Source of the DNA: Halobacteriovoraceae bacterium
GTDB taxonomy: Bacteria > Bdellovibrionota > Bacteriovoracia > Bacteriovoracales > Bacteriovoracaceae
Reading direction: 5' to 3'
NCBI GenBank assembly: GCA_002712005.1
Contig: PASP01000020.1
Coordinates: 62,001-126,000 of the forward strand
DNA: 64,000 bases
Part shown: one piece after another, positions 48,300 to 59,088 of the stretch
Layout: each line of letters starts with the position of its first letter
How positions within the stretch are numbered: the first letter of the stretch is position 1
Notes under the pieces: generated by a model
The model's database searches: none
The model's input: only the letters and a program-made list of their open reading frames with translations
What the model was told of the DNA's origin: nothing
Program-made: the position numbers and the translations under genes

Positions 48300-48719
48300 T
48301 TATTGATTCGTTTTGGCCAATTGAATTCGAATTTGAGCACGTTCAGCTTTATTTCTGTACTGCTCAACTTTAGCATCTGATAGTGGCTCTCCACTATTTA
48401 GTTTTTCCTGTGCATGTTCAAGAGCTCTTTCAGCTCTTTCTAAGTCAATTTCTGTATTCTTCTCAGCAATATGAGTCATTACAATGACCTTATCGTTAAG
48501 AACTTTACAAATTCCACCAGAAACTGAGTAGTCAACATCAGGATCATCTGCTCCACCAAAAACTGTGAGTACCCCAGTCGCAAGTTCATTAATGATATGC
48601 GTGTGATTAGGCAGAACATTAATTTGTCCGCGCACACTTGGGATAAGAAGAGATTCCGCTGGAATCCCTTCTGCCACTATTTTTTCCGGAGTTAAGATAT
48701 CAACTGTAAAATAGTTCAT
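48300..48719 (-). CDS. atpC: ATP synthase epsilon subunit
   Basis: Part of the F1 central stalk; it couples rotation and restrains ATP hydrolysis. The N-terminal beta-sandwich (FTVDILTPEKIVAEGIPAES, LIPSVRGQINVLPNHTH) and the two C-terminal helices (ERAERALEHAQEKL and the following) are visible in 139 aa. It is the last gene of the atp cluster, 23 bp after atpD, and is followed by a strong terminator. Confidence 0.95.
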   Translation of the reverse strand: MNYFTVDILTPEKIVAEGIPAESLLIPSVRGQINVLPNHTHIINELATGVLTVFGGADDPDVDYSVSGGICKVLNDKVIVMTHIAEKNTEIDLERAERALEHAQEKLNSGEPLSDAKVEQYRNKAERAQIRIQLAKTNQ

Positions 48720-48742
48720 CTTTTAGCCTTTAACCGTAGTTA

Positions 48743-51038
<2,296 letters not shown>

Positions 51039-51063
51039 TTCAGCTACCTGTCCTTAAGTTTTA

Positions 51064-52587
<1,524 letters not shown>

Positions 52588-52590
52588 TTA

Positions 52591-53130
52591 CTAGGAATTA
52601 AGTATTTCCGATTTTAATTTATTTAATTGGTTATCAATTGTTGCGTCTAACTGAAGGTCTTCAACTGTTACTCTATAACCTGCAGTTAAATTTTCATTCT
52701 TTTTGTAAGTTAATACTGGCTTTGATCCTACTTTTTCAGAAAGGTAAGATACGATCTTCTCAGTAACTTCAGGACTAGCTTCATCTTCGCGACCTTCAAT
52801 TACTCCGCGGATGAATCCTTTCTTATGATCATCGATCACAACAAGTTCTTTGAAAATTAATGGTAAGATTCCCATTCTTTTTTCAGTCATTAAAAATGCA
52901 ATTACATTTTTAACAAGTGATGATGTACCTAGTTTCGCTAATACATCTTTTAGAACAGCTTCTTTTTCTTCGTATGAAAACACATCTAGAAATAAAACAG
53001 TTTCAAGATCATTATTTTCATTAATAACTTCTGTAAGCTTTGTTAGCTCAGCCGTTACATCAACTTTTTGCTCTTCACCTAGAGCATAGATCGATTTTGC
53101 GTAAGCTCTTGCTACGATTGATTCTTTCAT
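52591..53130 (-). CDS. atpH: ATP synthase delta subunit
   Basis: Connects F1 to the peripheral stalk. The N-terminal helical domain (VARAYAKSIYALGEEQKVD) and the conserved C-terminal motif GYRVTVEDLQLDATIDNQL are clear in 179 aa. It is 10 bp downstream of the second b-type subunit gene and 15 bp upstream of atpA, the normal gene order. Confidence 0.93.
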   Translation of the reverse strand: MKESIVARAYAKSIYALGEEQKVDVTAELTKLTEVINENNDLETVLFLDVFSYEEKEAVLKDVLAKLGTSSLVKNVIAFLMTEKRMGILPLIFKELVVIDDHKKGFIRGVIEGREDEASPEVTEKIVSYLSEKVGSKPVLTYKKNENLTAGYRVTVEDLQLDATIDNQLNKLKSEILNS

Positions 53131-53140
53131 CTTCTACCTA

Positions 53141-53674
53141 TTATCTAATTTGTGAAATGAGTTTTTTAGTTACTTTTTGACTTAAGCTAGAGTCACTTCC
53201 AATTTTATTTTTAGCTTTAGAAATAACTTCATCCACTAAATTCTCTTCTAACTTTGCAACTCTAGAAGTTCTTTCATATTCTAGTTTGCTCTCAGAGTCA
53301 GACTCTAATCTTCTTAAATAATCTTTTGATTCTTTTTCAGATCTAGCGATAAAATCATCAGCTTCTTTCTCAGCAGCTTTCATGATTTTATTTTTTTCAC
53401 CTTCAAGATTACCCATTTTTTCTTTTAGAGCTGTAAGTTTGATACTTGCTTCTTTATCTTTTTTCTCTGCGTGCTCAAAAAGATATTTCACATCATTTGC
53501 ATTCTTTTCGAACATTTCTCTTAAAGGCTTTTTCACTTTCCATACTAGAAAGCTAGCAAGAATTAAAAAGTTAATTGCTGGCCACATTAAATCAGCCACG
53601 CTTCCGTGACTTGCACCACTTCCTGCTGCGTGAGCAGTACCTACAAGAGCAATCAAAGTCATTACTACTTTCAT
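53141..53674 (-). CDS. atpF: ATP synthase b-type subunit with signal-like N-terminus
   Basis: A peripheral-stalk subunit of 177 aa. It starts with a short signal-like helix (VVMTLIALVGTAHAAG) followed by SVADLMWPAINFLILASFLVWKVKKPL, the membrane segment of b subunits, and then a long charged coiled coil (about 55-177). The extra N-terminal signal is a known variant in some deltaproteobacterial-type b subunits. It is the second of two b-type genes in tandem, so the stalk is probably a b/b' heterodimer. Confidence 0.85.
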   Translation of the reverse strand: MKVVMTLIALVGTAHAAGSGASHGSVADLMWPAINFLILASFLVWKVKKPLREMFEKNANDVKYLFEHAEKKDKEASIKLTALKEKMGNLEGEKNKIMKAAEKEADDFIARSEKESKDYLRRLESDSESKLEYERTSRVAKLEENLVDEVISKAKNKIGSDSSLSQKVTKKLISQIR

Positions 53675-53686
53675 CTTATACCTATA

Positions 53687-54130
53687 TTAGTTAGTGATTT
53701 TATCTACGAGTTTTTCAGATAGTTCATCAGCTTTAGAAAGAATTTCTGATTTGCTTGCTTCGATTGAAGCTACAACTTCAGCTTTTTTACTTTCAAAGTT
53801 ATTCAAGATTCTTTCTTCTTCTGATTTCTGAACATCTTCAATATTTTTAAGAGCATTTGATTTTTTTTCAGCCATTCTTTGATGAACAACTTCATTTGTT
53901 TTCTGAACCTCTTCATCAAATTCTCTAGAAAGCTTATCTGCTTCCTTCATTTTATCTCCAGCACCGGCCTCTAACTTTGTTGTCTTAGACTCACGTGTTT
54001 GTAAAACAAAGAGTAGTTTATTGAAGAAAAGGATTTTTAATAGGAAAAAGATGACGGCAAAAATTGCGAATTGGTAGAAAATAGATTGGTCGACACCTAA
54101 TTTAACAAAGATCTGGATGATTTTATCCAT
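53687..54130 (-). CDS. ATP synthase b'-type subunit
   Basis: The other peripheral-stalk subunit, 147 aa. One membrane helix (YQFAIFAVIFFLLKILFF) is followed by a 100-residue charged coiled coil (KMKEADKLSREFDEEVQKTN... SKAEVVA-like heptads). No signal peptide. It is the first gene of the atp cluster, 12 bp before atpF. Genes for the Fo a and c subunits are not next to it. Confidence 0.8.
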   Translation of the reverse strand: MDKIIQIFVKLGVDQSIFYQFAIFAVIFFLLKILFFNKLLFVLQTRESKTTKLEAGAGDKMKEADKLSREFDEEVQKTNEVVHQRMAEKKSNALKNIEDVQKSEEERILNNFESKKAEVVASIEASKSEILSKADELSEKLVDKITN

Positions 54131-54201
54131 AATTACTCTATCTCCATGACAGCGTATTTATTCATATAAATACACACTTGTGCAAAAGCTATAAATTGAA
54201 C

Positions 54202-54234
54202 CTTATATGTAGTCATTGGGGGTGAATTTGTCAA
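54202..54234 (-). promoter_or_regulatory. Candidate promoter for the atp cluster
   Basis: On the minus strand TTGACA (54229-54234), a perfect -35 hexamer, is followed 21 bp later by TATAAG (54202-54207), one mismatch from -10. The spacing is longer than the ideal 17, so this is a tentative call. It is placed about 70 bp before the first atp gene. Confidence 0.3.
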
Positions 54235-54311
54235 AGTGTTTCGACGCTCAAACGAACCTTTATAGGGTAAGCGAAACTTTTACCTGCGCCCTGCGCTATT
54301 CTGTAAATAAA

Positions 54312-54650
54312 CTACATTTTTGTTGTACCGTGAAAGATAACCCCTTCTTCCACAATTAGACTAGGCGTAGTTATTGTTCCTTCAAATCTAGCAGGCTTGA
54401 TAATTTCTACTCTACTACTGGCTTTAATATTGCCCTTAACAGTTCCACTAATAAGGATAACGTTTGCATTTATATCGGCATTAACCACAGCGCCTTCAGA
54501 AACAATAACTGTATCATTTGAAAATACGGAGCCGTTAACCACACCTGCGATTCTTGCGACTCCGTTAAAACTTAAATTTCCTTCGAATTTACAGCCCTCT
54601 TCAATGATGGCAGAAATTTCACCTTTTTGTCTCACTGCGACAATCTCCAT
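54312..54650 (-). CDS. Bactofilin-family cytoskeletal protein
   Basis: A 112-aa bactofilin. The polymerising core is a right-handed beta-helix, seen as repeated short Gly/Val/Ile strands: IIEEGCKFEGNLSFNGVARI, GVVNGSVFSND, VIVSEGAVVNADI, VILISGTVKGNI, and EGTITTPSLIVEEG. Short N- and C-terminal tails flank it. Bactofilins form non-dynamic filaments, and in Myxococcus they bind the ParA/ParB-parS system. Its position right after parB supports a role in chromosome placement here. The gap to parB holds a 16-bp dyad described below. Confidence 0.92.
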   Translation of the reverse strand: MEIVAVRQKGEISAIIEEGCKFEGNLSFNGVARIAGVVNGSVFSNDTVIVSEGAVVNADINANVILISGTVKGNIKASSRVEIIKPARFEGTITTPSLIVEEGVIFHGTTKM

Positions 54651-54657
54651 GGATTAG

Positions 54658-54673
54658 TGGTCCCATAGGACCA
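54658..54673 (+). repeat. Solitary 16-bp dyad identical to the mnmE array unit
   Basis: TGGTCCCATAGGACCA, an inverted repeat with 6-bp arms around CATA. It is the same sequence as the perfect copies in the mnmE array at 59356-59584. It lies in the 28-bp gap between the parB stop and the bactofilin start, in non-coding DNA, so protein coding cannot explain it. Confidence 0.85.
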
Positions 54674-54678
54674 CTTTA

Positions 54679-55596
54679 TTATCTTTTTAAAAGATATTCG
54701 TAGATATCATTAAATTCAGCTTCGTTAGTAAACTTTATCACAAATTCACCTTTTCCAGCTTTTTTTGATTTTATATCAAAATGATATCCCGTTTTTTGTT
54801 CCAATTTATCTTTAAACTGGTTTAGTTTTTCATTAAAGAATTTATTTTGCTTTTCTTTAGGCTCAGTAATTTTCTTCTTAAGGAGTTTTTCAACTTCTCT
54901 AATAGAAAGTTTTTCTGCGATTGCTTGGTTAGCTACTCTAATACATTTTTCTCTGTCTTTTTCTCCAGCCAAAACCTTTGCATGTCCAAAGCTTAATTCT
55001 TCTTTTTGTAATAATTCAATTACTGGTCTAGGAAGCTTTAAAATTCTTAAAAAGTTTGCAATCGTTGATCTTTCTTTACCTAATCTTTTTGCAACTTCTT
55101 CTTGTGTTAGATCATATTCATTCATAAGTTGGTAGTAAGCTAATGCTTCTTCTACACAATTTAAATCTGATCTTTGAACGTTTTCAATAATGGCAATGAC
55201 CATCTTTTCACGTTCAGTTATTTTCTTTATAACAGCTGGAACCTTTTCTAAGCCAGCCATTTTAGCTGCTCTTAACCTTCTTTCACCGGCTACAAGTTCA
55301 AAGCCTTTTTCAGCTTTAACAACTACTAAGGGTTGAATAATACCATTTTCTTTAATTGAATCAGATAATTCACTTAAATCTTTTTCTTTAAAAATTTTAC
55401 GTGGTTGATTTGGATTTGCTTTAATTTCATTGATATCAATTAAAGCTGGACCCGCTTCTATACTTACTTCTTTCTTTTCTTTATTTACTTCTTTTTTCTC
55501 AGCTTCTTTATCTGCTAGTGACGCTTTCAAGATTTCATTAGGAGAATCTTGAATGAGTGAAGCTATACCTTTACCAAGTGCTAGTTTCTTTGCCAT
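54679..55596 (-). CDS. parB: Chromosome-partitioning protein ParB
   Basis: Binds parS, uses CTP to slide and spread, and loads SMC. The N-terminal 'KGIASLI' region interacts with ParA. The ParB/CTP domain has NPNQPRK near residue 65, ENGIIQPL and the CTP-binding GERRLRAAKMAGL near 117. The HTH (LTQEEVAKRLGKERSTIANFLRIL) lies near 160-185 and a C-terminal dimerisation region at the end. The 305-aa length is normal. It is 12 bp after parA. The two perfect parS sites are 0.9 and 3.4 kb upstream. Confidence 0.96.
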   Translation of the reverse strand: MAKKLALGKGIASLIQDSPNEILKASLADKEAEKKEVNKEKKEVSIEAGPALIDINEIKANPNQPRKIFKEKDLSELSDSIKENGIIQPLVVVKAEKGFELVAGERRLRAAKMAGLEKVPAVIKKITEREKMVIAIIENVQRSDLNCVEEALAYYQLMNEYDLTQEEVAKRLGKERSTIANFLRILKLPRPVIELLQKEELSFGHAKVLAGEKDREKCIRVANQAIAEKLSIREVEKLLKKKITEPKEKQNKFFNEKLNQFKDKLEQKTGYHFDIKSKKAGKGEFVIKFTNEAEFNDIYEYLLKR

Positions 55597-55608
55597 GACC
55601 TTTTACTC

Positions 55609-56478
55609 CTATTGAATCGTTGGTTGATTATCGCTTCCTTTATTACCCTTATATTCTTCAGGTATTTCAGGAATCGTAAAATCAAGCTCAGGTTGATCTT
55701 TAGGGGCCATAACTCTATCTTTCATTATTAATTCTTTTGCTAGTGCAAGATAGGCCTTACTTCCTTTCGACTCAATATCATAAAGTATTATTGGCTTACC
55801 GAATGAAGGACTTTCAGATATTTTTACATTTCTAGGTATAATCGTTTCAAAAACCTTGTCACCAAAGTGAGTTTGAACTTCATTGGCAACTTGCTTATGT
55901 AAAGATGTTCTTGAATCAAACATAGTAAGAAGAATTCCTTCTAAATCTAAGTTTGGATTGAGTGATGATCTTACTAATCTAATGGTATTCAATAATTGTG
56001 CTAAACCTTCCATCGCATAGTATTCTGTTTGCAATGGAACAATCACACTATCACAAGCTGTAAGAGCATTTACGGCCAATACATTCAATGACGGTAAACA
56101 ATCGATAATAACGTAGTCATAATCTCTTTTTATAGTATCGATAGCTGCTTTTAGCTTATGTTCCCTAGCGAACTCACTAACTAGCTCAATTTCTGCACCA
56201 ATAAGATCTTGGTCTGCAGGACAAACGTCAAAATTAGGTAACTCTGTCGGATATATACAGTCTTTAAGTGTCTCTTTACCAATAATTGCATGGTAAATAT
56301 TCTTCTCTCCAAATTCTTCTTTATCCAGGCCAACACCAACACTAGCGTTACCCTGCGGATCAAGATCAATTAGTAGAGTTTTTTTCTCAGCTACTGCTAG
56401 ACACGCCGCAAGATTAATTGCTGTAGTAGTCTTGCCAACGCCGCCTTTTTGATTAGCAACTGCAATAATTTTAGACAT
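55609..56478 (-). CDS. parA: Chromosome-partitioning ATPase ParA/Soj
   Basis: A deviant-Walker-A ATPase that moves ParB-parS complexes. The motif NQKGGVGKTTTAINLA is at residues 9-24, DLDPQGNAS near 40, the switch IIDCLPSLNVL near 125, and the ISESPSFGKPIILYD region near 225. The 289-aa length is slightly above the usual ~260 because of a polar C-terminal tail (MAPKDQPELDFTIPEI...). It is downstream of rsmG by 37 bp and in an operon with parB. Confidence 0.96.
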   Translation of the reverse strand: MSKIIAVANQKGGVGKTTTAINLAACLAVAEKKTLLIDLDPQGNASVGVGLDKEEFGEKNIYHAIIGKETLKDCIYPTELPNFDVCPADQDLIGAEIELVSEFAREHKLKAAIDTIKRDYDYVIIDCLPSLNVLAVNALTACDSVIVPLQTEYYAMEGLAQLLNTIRLVRSSLNPNLDLEGILLTMFDSRTSLHKQVANEVQTHFGDKVFETIIPRNVKISESPSFGKPIILYDIESKGSKAYLALAKELIMKDRVMAPKDQPELDFTIPEIPEEYKGNKGSDNQPTIQ

Positions 56479-56515
56479 TTAGAACTCCAGGTGGTTTATT
56501 GTTGCACCCAAATTT

Positions 56516-57151
56516 TTAATGAAGTTCTGATAGTTTGACAAGATTTTTCTTTGTTCCACGTGGAACATTTTGTGCTTCATACGCAACAAAATGCCGTATA
56601 TGACCACTAGGGAGCTTATATTCAGATAATAAAACTTTCTTAAAAATTCCAACTTTTTCTGGACTTGTCTCAAGCTCTAAAAGGTTTGGTCCTTTATAGA
56701 AATAGACCTTAACTTTGCTGCCGGCCTGGACATTTACCTTATTGAGAAACTCTTTAATCTTCCCTACTGCCTTAAACGTAATCACGCAATCCTGATCAAT
56801 TAATACTGTCTCTATTCTATTATGAAAGGTTTTTACCTTTGATAATCCTAGCTTTAAGGCTATGGCCTCTACAGCTTCAGCTTTCTTTCTTCTAGCTTCG
56901 AATCCAATTGAATCAATGCCAGGTACAGATGCAGCAATTGGCAATAGTGGAAATCCTCCACCAAACCCAACATCTACATGTAGACCTGTTGTTTCTATTT
57001 CGTTTTTGAAGCTTTCATATATTTCTAACGGATATATAGAATCTACGATTTGTTTTTCGTAAAACTCATCGGGCTCTGAGATTCTAGTTAGGTTCAATGT
57101 GGCGTATTCACCAAAGAGTAAATTTCTGTATTGTTCTGAAAATTCTTTCAT
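56516..57151 (-). CDS. rsmG: 16S rRNA (guanine-527-N7)-methyltransferase RsmG/GidB
   Basis: Methylates G527 of 16S rRNA. The SAM-binding motif HVDVGFGGGFPLLPIA near residue 60 replaces the usual DVGSGAGFPG, and the DSIGFEARRKKAEAV motif follows. The 211-aa length is normal. Its last residues (Asn-Val-Pro-Arg-Gly-Thr) are encoded over a perfect parS palindrome at 56552-56567, so the C-terminal tail sequence is constrained by DNA function. It starts at the base shared with the mnmG stop. Confidence 0.93.
   Translation of the reverse strand: MKEFSEQYRNLLFGEYATLNLTRISEPDEFYEKQIVDSIYPLEIYESFKNEIETTGLHVDVGFGGGFPLLPIAASVPGIDSIGFEARRKKAEAVEAIALKLGLSKVKTFHNRIETVLIDQDCVITFKAVGKIKEFLNKVNVQAGSKVKVYFYKGPNLLELETSPEKVGIFKKVLLSEYKLPSGHIRHFVAYEAQNVPRGTKKNLVKLSELH
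56552..56567. other. parS centromere site 1
   Basis: TGTTCCACGTGGAACA is a perfect 16-bp palindrome of the parS family (TGTTnCACGTGnAACA) in the last codons of rsmG, 75 bp upstream of the parA start. ParB from the adjacent gene is the expected ligand. Confidence 0.92.
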
Positions 57152-59004
57152 TAAATATTACCTGCTACAAAAGCCAAGGTGGCTGGCCTGATACCTTTTA
57201 TCTTCTGAAGTTGACCAAAGTTTTCTGGCTTAACCTTTTCAATTCTTTGCTTACACTCAAAGCTTATATTTTTGTTTTGAAGTAATTCATTCCAACTAAG
57301 TGGTTTATTCTTAAGTTTCATCCATTTTTGAAAATCAGCATCACTTCTTTGAATATAACCACGATACTTAACCGATATAGCTGCAGCTCTTAATACTCTT
57401 TCCTCGATTTTGATTCCAGTTATATTAAGTAGCACTCTCAATGTTTCGATAGGATTATTTTGACTACGTTGTAATATTTCTGCAATGGACACCTTATTCT
57501 TTATACCACCAAAGCCTAGTTCGCTTAAAAGATTGATATTCTTCTCTGATTCTTTAAAAAAGGTTTCGTCGATAATATCAATAAGGTTGTTATAGGCTTC
57601 GATAAAGTTTGAATTATAGTAATCTACTGAGTTTTCTAATGATAATCTTGATCTATACTTTGCCATTCTTAAAACAGTATTATCTTCTCTAAGCTGTAAC
57701 CTATTTTCCGCTCTAGCAGTAAAAAGCCTATATGGCTCATCACGATCATTCGCCGTAAGATCATCTATCATGACTCCAATATAGCTTTCATCACGATCTA
57801 AAATTAAAGAATCCCTACCTAGATAAGATAAAGCTGCATTTACGCCAGCAATATAACCTTGTCCAGCGGCCTCTTCATAGCCAGAAGTCCCACAAACCTG
57901 TCCCGCAAAATAAAGACCTGGAATATCTGTATATTCCATTGTTTTATTTAAATATAGAGTATCAACCACATCGTATTCTACTGCATAACCATATACCGCT
58001 ATCTCAGCTTGCTCCAAGCCTTTTATAGTTCGAATAAAATCAAGTTGAACTTCCTTAGGTAATGAGGTTGAAATTCCATTAGGATAGAAGGTATCAATAT
58101 CAAGACCTTCAGGCTCTACAAAGACGTGATGAATATTTCTATCTTCATAGCGATAGGCTTTATCTTCAATTGACGGACAATATCTTGGCCCTACACCTTG
58201 TATTTGACCATTAAAAATGGGACTCCTCTCTTTATTTTCACGAATTATGGCCAAAGTTTCATCATTAGTTCGGGTTAAATAACAAGATACTTGTTTAGCT
58301 TGCCTATAATCGACATCATGGCCAAAATGGAAAGAAATCGTACCTGGATCACTAGGCTGCTCATCCATTTGGCTAAAGTCTATAGATTGTCTCGTTAATC
58401 GAGCAGGTGTACCTGTTTTGAACCTTTTCTTAAGCTTTGAGACTCCATCAAATAGTGAATCTAAGCCTTGCGAAGATCTACATTCAACTCGTCCGCCAAT
58501 AGTAACTTCTTCTCCAGTGTGCATCTGACCAGCTAAAAAAGTACCCGTAGTGACAATAAGCTTTGAACAACTGATGACTGTTGAATCATCAGCGATCAAC
58601 TGAAATCTATCACCAGTCTTACTTACCTTTTCTACTCTCTTTCTAATCACTGAGATATTTGAACTTTCAATATAATATTCAGCCCGAGAGGAATATAAAT
58701 TTTTATCGATTTGGATTCTGGTACTTTGAACCGCATAACCCTTAGACTCATTCAAGGTTCTAAATTGTATACCAGACTCATCAGCAAGCTTGCCCATTAA
58801 GCCACCAAGAGCATCAAGCTCTCTAACAACTTGTCCCTTCCCGACTCCACCTACAGCTGGATTACAAGGGGCACTTGCAAGAGGAACCTCTGGAATAGTG
58901 ACTATAGCAACTCGAAGAGACTCAAACTGGTGGGCAATCCATGCAGCTTCAACACCAGCATGACCACCGCCTAATACAATTAAATCAAAACTTAAATCGT
59001 TCAT
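57151..59004 (-). CDS. mnmG: tRNA uridine-5-carboxymethylaminomethyl modification enzyme MnmG/GidA
   Basis: An FAD enzyme working with MnmE to modify U34 of tRNAs for Gln, Lys, Glu, Leu and Arg. The Rossmann motif GGGHAGVEAA is at residues 12-21. The CNPAVGGVGKGQVV motif near 47, the GTFLAGQMHTGE motif near 155, the PRYCPSIEDK catalytic Cys region near 270 and the GYEEAAGQGYIAG motif near 375 are all present. The 617-aa length is normal. It overlaps rsmG by one base, and a parS site lies in its leader. Confidence 0.97.
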   Translation of the reverse strand: MNDLSFDLIVLGGGHAGVEAAWIAHQFESLRVAIVTIPEVPLASAPCNPAVGGVGKGQVVRELDALGGLMGKLADESGIQFRTLNESKGYAVQSTRIQIDKNLYSSRAEYYIESSNISVIRKRVEKVSKTGDRFQLIADDSTVISCSKLIVTTGTFLAGQMHTGEEVTIGGRVECRSSQGLDSLFDGVSKLKKRFKTGTPARLTRQSIDFSQMDEQPSDPGTISFHFGHDVDYRQAKQVSCYLTRTNDETLAIIRENKERSPIFNGQIQGVGPRYCPSIEDKAYRYEDRNIHHVFVEPEGLDIDTFYPNGISTSLPKEVQLDFIRTIKGLEQAEIAVYGYAVEYDVVDTLYLNKTMEYTDIPGLYFAGQVCGTSGYEEAAGQGYIAGVNAALSYLGRDSLILDRDESYIGVMIDDLTANDRDEPYRLFTARAENRLQLREDNTVLRMAKYRSRLSLENSVDYYNSNFIEAYNNLIDIIDETFFKESEKNINLLSELGFGGIKNKVSIAEILQRSQNNPIETLRVLLNITGIKIEERVLRAAAISVKYRGYIQRSDADFQKWMKLKNKPLSWNELLQNKNISFECKQRIEKVKPENFGQLQKIKGIRPATLAFVAGNI

Positions 59005-59016
59005 AAAAATACCTAA

Positions 59017-59032
59017 TGTTCCACGTGGAACA
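59017..59032. other. parS centromere site 2
   Basis: A second perfect TGTTCCACGTGGAACA palindrome, in the 84-bp gap between mnmE and mnmG, 13 bp before the mnmG start. It is 324 bp from the array of 16-bp dyads within mnmE. Confidence 0.92.
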
Positions 59033-59088
59033 AATATATACTCTAATTGAGAATGTGAATCTAGTTTTAAGGTAAGGTACTGTAAATA

